From: Cytophagales bacterium
GTDB taxonomy: Bacteria; Bacteroidota; Bacteroidia; Cytophagales; Cyclobacteriaceae
Length of the DNA: 64,000 nucleotides
Direction: 5' to 3'
Assembly: GCA_017303795.1 (NCBI GenBank)
Contig: JAFLBR010000013.1
Coordinates: 62,001 to 126,000, forward strand
Part shown: in pieces, positions 19,154 through 27,837 of the stretch
Layout: each line of letters opens with the position of its first letter
How positions within the stretch are numbered: position 1 is the stretch's first letter
Made by a program: the position numbers and the translations under genes
The notes under the pieces: model-generated
Database searches by the model: none
What the model saw: the letters and a program-made list of their open reading frames with translations, nothing else
Told to the model about the DNA's origin: nothing

Positions 19154-21148
19154 ATGAACTCAACATTTTTATTTCGCAGATATAGTATCTTTTTGATTGC
19201 TTTGGTGGTTTCATATCTACAAAGTGTGGGGCAAGACTCTACTTCTGTTAAAATTGATTCTTTAACCGCGGCAGTAATTCAGTACACGCCTTATTACAGC
19301 CAGACGGGTGTTTCGGCAGGCACTTATGTAAAAGTAGTCACCGATAGTAATTTGTTAAGGTTCTCGGCTGGTGCAAGCGTGTTTAATGTTTTACGCGGTC
19401 AGGTTCCGGGTTGTTATACCTGGGGTGCTCCAGCCAATGGCGGAGGTGCATTCAGAAGTTCAGTTCTGTCATCAAATACAAACGTGGTAATTGATGGAGT
19501 AGCTTATAGTCAGGATTTTTTGCAATACTTCAACTTCAATGCATTCGAATTTTCAGAGATTGGCGTGTTGCCCATGAATGCCATGTTGTTGTTTGGTAGT
19601 TCAGATCTTGATCGTGCCATTACGCTTACTACCAAATCCGGGCGCAATGTATTCAAGCCTACGCTGGAGTTTAATACCTACCACACTCAAATTCAGGATG
19701 GCCAACCAGCATCAGCATTTGGGCCGGGCGTGAAAGAACCTAAATGGTACTTGTCTTCAGCCCTAAGTTATATGCAGGATTATGGTAAGCTTGATTTGCG
19801 TGTTTCTTATAACTTCTCACAAGAACCACAATTGATTTTACAGCCTAATCAACCGTATAGCCCCAGGTATCATAATTTTAAAATTAACACCGGTTTTGAA
19901 GTAGGCGATAAATTTAGTGTCAGACTTATCTCCGATGCCAGATTTCATTCTTATTCCTGGTCGGCCATCAGACCGCAACCCCAACCAGATACAACCGATC
20001 ATACCGGTAATAAGAACTTCCTGCAGGCAAACATTATTGTAAAATATAGTCCTTTCAAATGGCTGGATCTTACTAGTCAGTTGGTACAATCGCAAAGAGA
20101 TTCCGCTTTTACCAGATTGATAAAGCCGGCAGCAACCTTTACGGAAAGAGATAAGGCCGATTTGCAACAGATGGGTAATTTGTTTGCCACAGCTAACAAA
20201 ACCTTTGGCAACTTTTCTTTGAAGGGCGTGGTGGGTTATCAACTACACAAACTTAAGATACGACAAACCCCGGAAGATTTTTTTGAACGATGGCCAAGAA
20301 CAAATAGTTTTTTGCTAACGGGTTTAACAACCGGTTATAAAAATATAGCCTATGTAAATTTGTCTTATAAAAATTCTCATTATTCGTATGAGCAAAATAT
20401 GGAGTCAGGAAATTACGGAGCTTCGGCTGCCGTTATATTGACGCAACTCTTTACCGTTAAAGGATTAGACTTTGGAAAAATCAGAGGTGGTTGGAAGTTA
20501 GCTTCATATGTTCCCTTTTTGTCTTATCCGCACGAGGTCAATCTGCAAGCAGGATTTATACCTGCTACTTCGCGGAATAATCAAATGGAGTTGGGCTTTG
20601 ATTTACACACCCTCAAATCAAAACTACAATGGAGTACTACCTACTACCGAAATACATCTCAACTTAGTGAAGGGCCGTCTGTCAACTATGCAAAATCGGT
20701 TTCCAGAGGTTGGGAAGTAGATGTTAAATACATCATGCAAAACAGCAGAATCAATTATAATTCATCCATAATGATGAGTAGGTTCGATAGCAAGTATACC
20801 GATAGATTTAATCCAACAATTGGATCAGAAGAATTCTCAACCCCAGAAGTAAGAATGGGTTGGGGAAATTTAATCGTGAAAAATAGGGTTAGCTTGAACC
20901 TACTCTTAGAAATTTTTAGAGCTGATTTTTCTTATTTATTTGGAGGCTCAAAAACGTCTACCATTAAATTCAGAGATATGGCAGTTGGCTTTGATTTACT
21001 TGATAAAGCGGGATATGGAATTGTAAGAAGCTTGAATCTTTCGATAGTTGCCCGCAATCTTATTATTCTTGAATCAACTGGCTTTGATGCAGACGGATTT
21101 CCGGAGTTTCAGAAGAGTATAAGTTTGGGATTGTCGGCACGGTTTTAA
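19154..21148 (+). CDS. SusC/TonB-receptor-like outer-membrane protein, divergent (paralogue A)
   Basis: A 664-residue exported protein with a signal peptide (about 1-27, ending VGQ), a degenerate TonB plug domain (SVFNVLRGQVPGC...NTNVVIDGVAYSQDF...AITLTTKSG, about 75-175) and a beta-barrel ending in ARF. It is far shorter than normal SusC proteins (about 1000 residues), lacks the N-terminal carboxypeptidase-like domain and has no SusD partner. It shares with the next gene an N-terminal block (YTPYYSQ..SAGTYVKVV.DSNL) not part of standard receptors. The next paralogue begins 20 bp downstream. Substrate unknown; possibly not an active importer. Confidence 0.75.
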   Translation: MNSTFLFRRYSIFLIALVVSYLQSVGQDSTSVKIDSLTAAVIQYTPYYSQTGVSAGTYVKVVTDSNLLRFSAGASVFNVLRGQVPGCYTWGAPANGGGAFRSSVLSSNTNVVIDGVAYSQDFLQYFNFNAFEFSEIGVLPMNAMLLFGSSDLDRAITLTTKSGRNVFKPTLEFNTYHTQIQDGQPASAFGPGVKEPKWYLSSALSYMQDYGKLDLRVSYNFSQEPQLILQPNQPYSPRYHNFKINTGFEVGDKFSVRLISDARFHSYSWSAIRPQPQPDTTDHTGNKNFLQANIIVKYSPFKWLDLTSQLVQSQRDSAFTRLIKPAATFTERDKADLQQMGNLFATANKTFGNFSLKGVVGYQLHKLKIRQTPEDFFERWPRTNSFLLTGLTTGYKNIAYVNLSYKNSHYSYEQNMESGNYGASAAVILTQLFTVKGLDFGKIRGGWKLASYVPFLSYPHEVNLQAGFIPATSRNNQMELGFDLHTLKSKLQWSTTYYRNTSQLSEGPSVNYAKSVSRGWEVDVKYIMQNSRINYNSSIMMSRFDSKYTDRFNPTIGSEEFSTPEVRMGWGNLIVKNRVSLNLLLEIFRADFSYLFGGSKTSTIKFRDMAVGFDLLDKAGYGIVRSLNLSIVARNLIILESTGFDADGFPEFQKSISLGLSARF

Positions 21149-21168
21149 GTTGTGTTTAATCAAGGTTT

Positions 21169-23076
21169 ATGATTAAATTTTATTTGAAATTTGTAGTACT
21201 AATGCTGGCGACTTGTGTTGCGGTACACGCGCAGGATTCTATTGCTTTGCAAAGTGACTCTTTGCGGATTCATTATACACCTTATTACAGTCAATCTGTA
21301 ACCTCAGCTGGCACGTATGTAAAAGTAGTGCAAGACAGTAATTTGGTTAAGTATAATCCGGGTATGAGTGTTTATAATTATCTGCGGGGGCGTGTACCTA
21401 ACTTGGTTATCTCGCCCTATGCGGTATTAAGTGCTCCTGGTTTTCGGTCAGAATACTATGGCACACAGGCTGCTACTGTAATGGTAGATGGGGTTCCGTT
21501 TAACGGAGTTATAGGTAGTTATTTGAATATGAATGCGTGGGAATACTCATCCATTACAGCAAGTCCATCCACGCTTGCGCTTGCATTTCTGGATTTACCG
21601 AGTAATGGAATAATAAATCTTACCAGCAGGAACGGAGCCGGCTATAAAAAACTTGCAATCGAGTTTAATACTACTCCGCTTGTAGGAGTACGCGAGCTTC
21701 AAGGCGGTCGTGGCGGGAATTCTGTTACCTACGAAGACTGGCATTGGAGTAACTCACTCGCCCTAATGAAAGACTTTGGGGATACTGATGTTCGGGTTTC
21801 TTATAATCTGCTTGCACCCTGGGTTAGGCCCGATCTAGGGGCACTTAGAAAACCCATGAGCCATTACCTAAACTTGAACTTAGGCCATAAATTAGGGGAC
21901 CGGGGCGAAGTTCGCTTGATTACCAACAGCACGTTGCGGCCACAATCGGAGAGTTATGATCGGCCGGCCACACCTCTTTTGCCACCCGATCAAGGTCAGG
22001 TGGAGTCTAAGCTCCTGTTTTTAAACCTCAATCTTACGGCCCGGTATCGGTTTACCAATTGGTTAGGATTAACCGCTCAAACCGTGCTTACCGCAAAAGA
22101 CTCCAGCTACGAAGCCCAGAGTAGTATTAGTAGTAACCGTACTACCGAAACGAGTGACGGCCAGAAGCGAGCCAATCTTCACGTAACCCTTAACAAGAAA
22201 ATAAAACATTTTGCGCTTACGGGATTTGCAGGAGTGCAGTATCTATCGTTACAGACAGACCGAAACCGCACCTTTGGACAGCTTAGCGCAGATTTCAGTC
22301 AAACATTTGACCGGACATATGCGGCTGGGGGTACCTCCGCATCATATAAAGATTTTGCAAACGCCTCGGTAATGGTTAAAGTACCGCTTTCAGAATCGGA
22401 TGAAACTAATTATTCTGTAGCAGGATCGGTGTTGTTTGCTCAGTTAATAAAATTGCCGTGGTTATCAGCCGGTAAGATAAGGGGTGCAACCGGAAAGAAT
22501 TACTTTACAGATTATTCGAGTTATCCATATCAACAATTTAATGATTCACAACCACTGGGTAGAACAAGACCCATTACCAGTTATGAATGGGGTGCGGATT
22601 TCGGATTCTTCCAAAATAAACTGGAGATTCAAGTTACCCGGTTCAATGATAAATGGTCAGGTGCTTTTGAAATTGTAAGGAAAGGAGTGGAGAGTTCCTT
22701 GGCTTATAGTTTTGTTCAACGAAATAGTTCAACCTTAAAAACGCAACTTATAACAGCTTGGATGAATGAAGGGAATGATTTCCGCGGGAGTGTTTTGGTA
22801 GATTATCTTTATAAGAACTTTTTTGTTAGTGCAATGGCTGAGCGAGTTTCAATATCGTATTTGTTTGCAACGCAGAACTTCACCCGCTTGCGCGATTTGA
22901 GTGTTGGTTTTTCGCTGCAGCCGGGGTGGTTAACAAAGGCAAACATCAGGGCAATTAATATAAGTTTCAGTGCCCGCAATATCTATGATTTTGGCGGTGA
23001 AAGCCTGAATGATCACGAAGTGGTGAGATATGAATTTATCAAGAGTTATATGGGTTCCTTAACTTTTAAGTTTTAA
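21169..23076 (+). CDS. SusC/TonB-receptor-like outer-membrane protein, divergent (paralogue B)
   Basis: A 635-residue paralogue of the preceding gene: signal peptide (about 1-21, ending VHAQ), the shared YTPYYSQ...SAGTYVKVVQDSNL block, a plug-like region (SVYNYLRGRVPNL...ATVMVDGVPFNGV...IINLTSRNG) and a barrel ending in LTFKF, with the terminal Phe needed for outer-membrane insertion. Overall identity to paralogue A is modest, so the duplication is old. The stop codon overlaps the next start (TAATG), indicating translational coupling to the coiled-coil protein. Confidence 0.75.
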   Translation: MIKFYLKFVVLMLATCVAVHAQDSIALQSDSLRIHYTPYYSQSVTSAGTYVKVVQDSNLVKYNPGMSVYNYLRGRVPNLVISPYAVLSAPGFRSEYYGTQAATVMVDGVPFNGVIGSYLNMNAWEYSSITASPSTLALAFLDLPSNGIINLTSRNGAGYKKLAIEFNTTPLVGVRELQGGRGGNSVTYEDWHWSNSLALMKDFGDTDVRVSYNLLAPWVRPDLGALRKPMSHYLNLNLGHKLGDRGEVRLITNSTLRPQSESYDRPATPLLPPDQGQVESKLLFLNLNLTARYRFTNWLGLTAQTVLTAKDSSYEAQSSISSNRTTETSDGQKRANLHVTLNKKIKHFALTGFAGVQYLSLQTDRNRTFGQLSADFSQTFDRTYAAGGTSASYKDFANASVMVKVPLSESDETNYSVAGSVLFAQLIKLPWLSAGKIRGATGKNYFTDYSSYPYQQFNDSQPLGRTRPITSYEWGADFGFFQNKLEIQVTRFNDKWSGAFEIVRKGVESSLAYSFVQRNSSTLKTQLITAWMNEGNDFRGSVLVDYLYKNFFVSAMAERVSISYLFATQNFTRLRDLSVGFSLQPGWLTKANIRAINISFSARNIYDFGGESLNDHEVVRYEFIKSYMGSLTFKF

Positions 23077-24578
23077 TGAAGGGGATTGTTGTATTTATGA
23101 TAATTCTTACAAGTTCACTGACGCTTTGGAGTCAGACATTCAATATTTCCCTGTCACCCACGCACTCCCAAAAACTGAATAAATATAAAACAGGTCATAA
23201 GCGAATGCTTAAGTACTATAAGTTTTATAAAGCAGATAGTGCAAAGGAGGTGAAGGCCAGGCTTAAGAAGAGCAAAAAAGTATGGGATAGTTTGTTACAG
23301 GTAGAAAAAATTACTGCCAAGATAGATAAGCGGTTACTTTCCGTTAAAGACAAAACAAAGTATATAGACAGTATTCAAACAAATTACAACGACCTTAAAA
23401 ACTTAGCCGAGGCAGATACAACTCGCAAAGTCAGGCGTAAAGCGATTAAACAAATAAAACAGATTAGCCGTAATGAAGTTACGCTGGAAATTGCAAGAGG
23501 TGATTTGATGAATAGGGAAATTCCGATGCAAGATAGCGTAAAGATGCAGCTAGCAAAATGGCTTGCTATTTTAAAAAGTCCTGCAGAACCTGATAGTATT
23601 AAATCTGAAGCAAAAAAGAGGGTACGGGAACTGATGCTCTTGCAAGCCAGTAGCAATCCAAGGTTAGCGGCCGTATTGCAGCATTATAAACAGAACAACC
23701 AAGTACCTGATTGGAAAATCTTAGAGCAGCACATACCTGGATTTGATTCTATTGCGGGAGCCCTCGACAAAACGCCAGCGGATTTCATGGAAGATGCAGA
23801 AAAAACAATAAACAGAGCAGCAATCCAGTCTGGGCAAATTAATGGGCTTGGTAAAGACTTTGCAAGAATGAATGATTTGAAAGAGCAGGTAACAAATTTG
23901 ACTAATCCGGATTCGCTTAAAAGTGAAGGCAAAGCGAAACTTAAGGCAGAGGCTATTGATCACTTTGCCAATCAATCTGAAAAATTATCAGGAGCGCAAG
24001 AAAAATTAGGAAAGATTCTTAGCAAGTATCGCTCGTTTAGCAACGCTGAAGATTTAAGTTCTGCGGTTAAGCGAAACTCACTGGCCGGTAAAACATTCAT
24101 GGAGCGTATAGCAATAGGGGGTAATTTTAATATTGTTTCTACTAAACCGGTTTCTATTGATGCATCACCTACAATTGCTTATAAGATAAAAACCACTTGG
24201 AATGTGGGGTTAGGGCTTAACTATAGATGTACTTTTGGCGATAGTATTATTCACTATAATTCTAAAATTTCTAGTGCTAATTCAAGCTTACGAGTTTTTT
24301 CTAATCTGGATGTATTTCGAAATTTCTTTTTAAGTGCAGAATATGAAAGAACAGACTTTCTAAAGGCTGGTGAAGGAAAGTCTGCTGGTTTGAGAAGTAA
24401 CTACTTTGGAGGGTTGGGGAAGAAACTTCTAATTCATCCCAAGGTTTTTGTGGTTGTAACGGCCTTATACAGGTTCAACGATAAGAGTCAATTTTATGCT
24501 AATCGTTTTCAAATGCGTATTGGGTTTCAATCAAGCGACCTTGCCTTCCGGAAAAAGAAAATTTACTACGAGCGATAA
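23076..24578 (+). CDS. Coiled-coil protein with C-terminal barrel-like domain
   Basis: Not recognised as a known family. The 500-residue product has a signal peptide (about 1-20, ending LWSQ), about 320 residues of Lys/Glu/Asp-rich helices likely to form long coiled coils (KVWDSLLQVEKITAKIDKRL and later repeats), and a C-terminal part of about 160 residues with alternating beta strands (GGNFNIVSTKPVSIDASPTIAYK, NVGLGLNYRCTF, FFLSAEYERT, MRIGFQSS) resembling a small outer-membrane barrel. Its start overlaps the stop of paralogue B, so it probably works with the receptors as a periplasm-spanning, outer-membrane-anchored partner. Confidence 0.65.
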   Translation: MKGIVVFMIILTSSLTLWSQTFNISLSPTHSQKLNKYKTGHKRMLKYYKFYKADSAKEVKARLKKSKKVWDSLLQVEKITAKIDKRLLSVKDKTKYIDSIQTNYNDLKNLAEADTTRKVRRKAIKQIKQISRNEVTLEIARGDLMNREIPMQDSVKMQLAKWLAILKSPAEPDSIKSEAKKRVRELMLLQASSNPRLAAVLQHYKQNNQVPDWKILEQHIPGFDSIAGALDKTPADFMEDAEKTINRAAIQSGQINGLGKDFARMNDLKEQVTNLTNPDSLKSEGKAKLKAEAIDHFANQSEKLSGAQEKLGKILSKYRSFSNAEDLSSAVKRNSLAGKTFMERIAIGGNFNIVSTKPVSIDASPTIAYKIKTTWNVGLGLNYRCTFGDSIIHYNSKISSANSSLRVFSNLDVFRNFFLSAEYERTDFLKAGEGKSAGLRSNYFGGLGKKLLIHPKVFVVVTALYRFNDKSQFYANRFQMRIGFQSSDLAFRKKKIYYER

Positions 24579-24650
24579 CCATCAATTTAATAGTGAGGCG
24601 TTTCTGCGAAGTTGTGAAATCGATACTAACAAGGGTTAGTTAATTCAAGT

Positions 24651-24678
24651 TTTTAAACAATTTTTTAGCCGATCTTTG
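24651..24678 (+). promoter_or_regulatory. Possible promoter of the aromatic amino acid operon
   Basis: GATCTTTG at 24671-24678 resembles the -7 element TAnnTTTG with one mismatch, and TTTT at 24651-24654 could serve as the -33 element with a short 16-bp spacer. A start near 24684 would give a leader RNA of about 190 bases holding the leader peptide and attenuator. A small hairpin (ACTAAC/GTTAGT, 24625-24640) followed by T-rich sequence lies upstream and could end the preceding operon. Confidence 0.3.
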
Positions 24679-24725
24679 CAGATGCAGATTTTTTCATTTT
24701 TCTTAGAACCCGATTTAGAACAGCA

Positions 24726-24803
24726 ATGAACCACAACCGATTTTACTTTTTTTACTTTTTTTATCAAACCCTTGGGGGGCTTGAAAGAGAATCGGTTTGT
24801 TAA
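24726..24803 (+). CDS. Phe/Tyr-rich leader peptide of the aromatic amino acid operon
   Basis: A 25-codon reading frame starts at ATG 24726 and stops at TAA 24801-24803. Codons 6-13 read FYFFYFFY, five Phe and three Tyr in a row, directly upstream of prephenate dehydratase and prephenate dehydrogenase genes. This is the layout of an attenuation control peptide: low charged tRNA-Phe or tRNA-Tyr would stall the ribosome at 24741-24764. The Phe codons are all TTT and the Tyr codons TAC or TAT. No Shine-Dalgarno motif is visible, as usual in this phylum. Confidence 0.85.
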   Translation: MNHNRFYFFYFFYQTLGGLERESVC

Positions 24804-24839
24804 GAAATAATAAAACGAAAGAAACTCAGAAAGTCCCCC
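24735..24839 (+). promoter_or_regulatory. Attenuator antiterminator and stall-region hairpin
   Basis: Two alternative pairings precede the terminator. AACCGATT (24735-24742), at the first Phe codon, pairs perfectly with AATCGGTT (24790-24797). GGGGGGCTT (24774-24782), just after the Phe/Tyr run, pairs with AAGTCCCCC (24831-24839), the 5' arm of the terminator (nine pairs, one G-U). A ribosome stalled in the Phe/Tyr codons would block the first pairing and free the second, preventing termination. Confidence 0.7.
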
Positions 24840-24863
24840 GCACCAGCGGGGGACTTTCTTTTT
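24828..24863 (+). terminator. Attenuator terminator before the prephenate dehydratase gene
   Basis: A perfect 14-bp stem (24828-24841 with 24846-24859), very G/C-rich in the upper half, has a 4-base ACCA loop and runs into TTTTT (24859-24863). It ends 9 bp before the first structural gene, so it can only act as a regulated terminator for the operon downstream. Confidence 0.92.
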
Positions 24864-24872
24864 GATACGAAT

Positions 24873-25715
24873 ATGACCAAAAAGAAAAAACTGAAGATCG
24901 CCATACAAGGCATTGCCGCCAGCTTTCATGAAGTAGCAGCTATGACTTACTTTAATGAGTCTATTCAAACTGTAGAGTGCCTGAGTTTTCATGCCCTGTG
25001 CGAATCGTTAAAGAAAGGTGAATCGGATTATGCGGTAATGGCTATTGAAAACTCCATCGCGGGAAGCATCTTACCTAATTACTTTTTATTACAGGAATAT
25101 CACTTCTCCATTATTGGCGAAGTATATCTGCCCATACACATGCACTTGTTGGCGTTGCCAGGCGTAAAACTGAATGACATAACCAGTATCGAATCGCACC
25201 CCATGGCCATTCGGCAATGTACCGATTTTCTTTACCGGTTAAATGGTGTGCAGATTTCAGAAAGTGAAGACACGGCACTTTCGGCACGCAAAGTGAAGGA
25301 GCAAAAATTAAAAACTACCGCAGCCATTGCCAACGAGTATGCCGCCAAAAAATTCGGGTTGAATATTTTAGAGAGACGCATTGAAACACATAAGAAAAAC
25401 TTTACCCGCTTTTTGATTCTTACCCGCAAAATCAAAACCATAACCGATAGCAATAAGGCTTCCTTATATTTTGAAGTGGCTAACGAAGTCGGCAGCCTGG
25501 CTGAAGCGTTAATGACGTTTAAGAACAACAGCATTAACCTTTCCAAAATCCAATCAATACCTATTATTGGTAAGCCAAGCGAATACTCCATTCACATTGA
25601 TGTAGAATGGAAGAAACGCAAGAGTTATGATTTAGCCCTTGGCGAAGTGTTACGACAAGTAAAAAACCTGAACGTGTTGGGCGAATACAAGAAAGCAAAG
25701 ATTGAATACAAGTAA
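24873..25715 (+). CDS. pheA: Prephenate dehydratase
   Basis: Converts prephenate to phenylpyruvate, the committed step to phenylalanine. The 280-residue protein has the periplasmic-binding-like PDT domain (about 5-190; ESHPMAIRQC and KNFTRFLIL, corresponding to the substrate-binding TRF motif) and a C-terminal ACT domain (about 197-275; NEVGSLAEALMTFKNNSINLSKIQSIP) that binds phenylalanine for feedback inhibition in this family. It is monofunctional: the chorismate mutase is fused to the DAHP synthase three genes on. First structural gene after the attenuator; its stop codon is 1 bp from the aminotransferase start. Confidence 0.94.
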   Translation: MTKKKKLKIAIQGIAASFHEVAAMTYFNESIQTVECLSFHALCESLKKGESDYAVMAIENSIAGSILPNYFLLQEYHFSIIGEVYLPIHMHLLALPGVKLNDITSIESHPMAIRQCTDFLYRLNGVQISESEDTALSARKVKEQKLKTTAAIANEYAAKKFGLNILERRIETHKKNFTRFLILTRKIKTITDSNKASLYFEVANEVGSLAEALMTFKNNSINLSKIQSIPIIGKPSEYSIHIDVEWKKRKSYDLALGEVLRQVKNLNVLGEYKKAKIEYK

Positions 25716-25716
25716 T

Positions 25717-26913
25717 ATGATAAAGACTGCAAACCGGATTGCTAATGTAGAAGAGTATTACTTCAGCCGGAAGTTAGCGGAAGTACGTGGTTTGGATACG
25801 CCTGCACTTCCGGTTATTAACCTCGGCATTGGTAGCCCCGATCTGGCACCGGCCGCTTCGGCTATTGAGGCCTTGAATGTAACGGCCCAGAAAGCCAACA
25901 GCCACGGTTACCAGAATTACAAAGGCATACCAGCTTTGCGACAAGGTGTGCAAGCGTTTTATAAAAATACCTACAGTGTTAACCTGAATGCGGAAACAGA
26001 AATCCTTCCCCTCATGGGTTCGAAGGAAGGCATCATGCACATTGCGATGGCGTTTGTAAATGAAGGCGAAGAAGTTTTAATTCCTGATCCGGGCTATCCA
26101 ACCTATTCATCGGTAGCTAAGCTGGTGGGAGCGAAAGTAAGAACCTATAAACTTCAGGAATCATTAGACTGGGGAATTGATGTGGCCGCCTTGCAGCAAT
26201 CCGATTTATCGAACGTAAAAGTTATGTGGGTTAATTTTCCCCACATGCCAACAGGGCGCGTTGCATCCAGAGAAGAATTGAAAGCCTTGGTTGATCTTGC
26301 GCGTAAGAATAATTTTTTGATTGTGAATGATAATCCTTATTCACTCATCTTAAATGATAATCCACAAAGTATTCTTGCTATTGAAGGTGCTGCTGATGTT
26401 GCTTTAGAACTAAACTCGTTAAGTAAATCGCACAACATGGCTGGCTGGCGAATTGGTTGGGTAGCGGGTAACAAAGATTTGGTTGATGCGGTTCTTCGTG
26501 TAAAGAGCAATATGGATAGCGGCATGTTTCTGGGTTTGCAACAAGCTGCAGCCGAAGCTTTGAAGAATGGAAAAGAATGGTTTACAGAATTAAATGCAGT
26601 CTATAAAAAAAGAAGAACCGCGGCCCGGCAAATTCTGGATGTATTAGGTTGTACCTATTCCGAAAAACAGTCGGGGTTGTTTGTGTGGGCCAAAGCACCC
26701 GATCATGTTGCTGATGTAGAAAAATGGATTGATGAAGTGTTGTATGGCACCCATGTATTTATAACACCCGGTTTTATTTTTGGTGAAGGCGGATCACGTT
26801 TTATTCGCATATCGCTTTGCGCTACGGAAGAAAAACTGCAAGAAGCGCTTGCCCGGATTCAAAAGTTCGTAGCTGAAAAGTCTGTTGTCTCGAATCTAAC
26901 CTCTCAAATTTAA
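25717..26913 (+). CDS. Class I/II PLP aminotransferase, probably aromatic
   Basis: Fold-type I aminotransferase of 398 residues. The cofactor lysine lies in SLSKSHNMAGWRIGW (Lys237 counted from this start), and the NDNPYSLI segment supplies the conserved Asn/Asp/Tyr that hold pyridoxal phosphate. The ATG at 25717, 1 bp after the pheA stop, is preferred; a TTG at 25702 would overlap pheA. Position between pheA and tyrA implies transamination of phenylpyruvate and hydroxyphenylpyruvate to Phe and Tyr (inferred from context), although the sequence also resembles LL-diaminopimelate and alanine aminotransferases. Confidence 0.88.
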   Translation: MIKTANRIANVEEYYFSRKLAEVRGLDTPALPVINLGIGSPDLAPAASAIEALNVTAQKANSHGYQNYKGIPALRQGVQAFYKNTYSVNLNAETEILPLMGSKEGIMHIAMAFVNEGEEVLIPDPGYPTYSSVAKLVGAKVRTYKLQESLDWGIDVAALQQSDLSNVKVMWVNFPHMPTGRVASREELKALVDLARKNNFLIVNDNPYSLILNDNPQSILAIEGAADVALELNSLSKSHNMAGWRIGWVAGNKDLVDAVLRVKSNMDSGMFLGLQQAAAEALKNGKEWFTELNAVYKKRRTAARQILDVLGCTYSEKQSGLFVWAKAPDHVADVEKWIDEVLYGTHVFITPGFIFGEGGSRFIRISLCATEEKLQEALARIQKFVAEKSVVSNLTSQI

Positions 26914-26916
26914 CTC

Positions 26917-27783
26917 ATGAAAACAACTATTGTTGGATTAGGATTGATTGGTGGTTCGGTTGCGCTGGGTTTGCGCAGAGCGGGCATCGCTACTGAGTTG
27001 ATGGGTGTAGATGCGAATGCAGCCAATGGATTGAAAGCTGTTGAGCTTGGTTTGGTTGACAAAATTGTTTCAGAAGATAAAGCCTTATCATCGGCCGATC
27101 TGATTGTGTTGTCTATTCCGGTAAATGCGTTGAATGCGTTTTTACCTGCTGTGTTAGATATTGTAAAGAAGGGGGCAGTAGTGATTGATGCCGGTTCTAC
27201 CAAAACTTCTATTTGTAAATCGGTAGCCAATCATCCTAAGCGGAATCAGTTTGTAGCCGCACACCCCATTGCCGGTACCGAAAACTCTGGCCCGACCGCA
27301 GCTTTTGATGGGTTGTTTAAAGGTAAGACCAATATTATTTGTGAAGCCAGTAAATCATCAGTTGAAGCGTTGAATACCGCCATGAAAGTTTTTGATGCGC
27401 TGGAAATGAAAACGATTTTCATGGAAGCCGATGAACACGATAAACATGTTGCGTATGTATCGCATCTATCGCACGTGAGCTCGTTTCTACTCGGACAAAC
27501 TGTGTTGGATATTGAAAAAGATGAGAAGAACATTTTCGACCTGGCCGGTAGTGGTTTTGCTTCTACCGTGCGTTTGGCAAAAAGTTCGCCCGATATGTGG
27601 ACGCCCATCTTTGAACAAAATGTAGAATACCTGAGCCAGGCCTTATTGGAATACATCATGCACTTGCAAAAATTTCATTACCATTTAATGAAGCGCGATA
27701 CCAAAGAATTGCATCGCATTATGTCGAAGGCAAATGAAATTCGCAGGGTGTTAGATCAAACCGATAAACAGAAAATTTCTTAA
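26917..27783 (+). CDS. tyrA: Prephenate dehydrogenase
   Basis: Oxidative decarboxylation of prephenate to 4-hydroxyphenylpyruvate, the tyrosine branch. The 288-residue protein begins with an NAD-binding Rossmann motif (VGLGLIGGSVALGLR, residues 5-19) and carries HPIAGTENSGP (about 114-124) and SHLSHVSSFLL (about 187-197), the substrate-site motifs. No ACT domain is present, so feedback control may rest on the attenuator and the fused synthase. It starts 3 bp after the aminotransferase gene. Confidence 0.94.
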   Translation: MKTTIVGLGLIGGSVALGLRRAGIATELMGVDANAANGLKAVELGLVDKIVSEDKALSSADLIVLSIPVNALNAFLPAVLDIVKKGAVVIDAGSTKTSICKSVANHPKRNQFVAAHPIAGTENSGPTAAFDGLFKGKTNIICEASKSSVEALNTAMKVFDALEMKTIFMEADEHDKHVAYVSHLSHVSSFLLGQTVLDIEKDEKNIFDLAGSGFASTVRLAKSSPDMWTPIFEQNVEYLSQALLEYIMHLQKFHYHLMKRDTKELHRIMSKANEIRRVLDQTDKQKIS

Positions 27784-27837
27784 GACGTAAACAACAAAAT
27801 TTAAAAACCCGATTTATCCAGTTAACTTTATTGAATC

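Noticed and set aside
24659..24866. Reverse-strand frame across the attenuator
   Set aside because: It is a low-complexity Lys/Phe-rich shadow of the poly-T and hairpin sequence and has no protein-like features.
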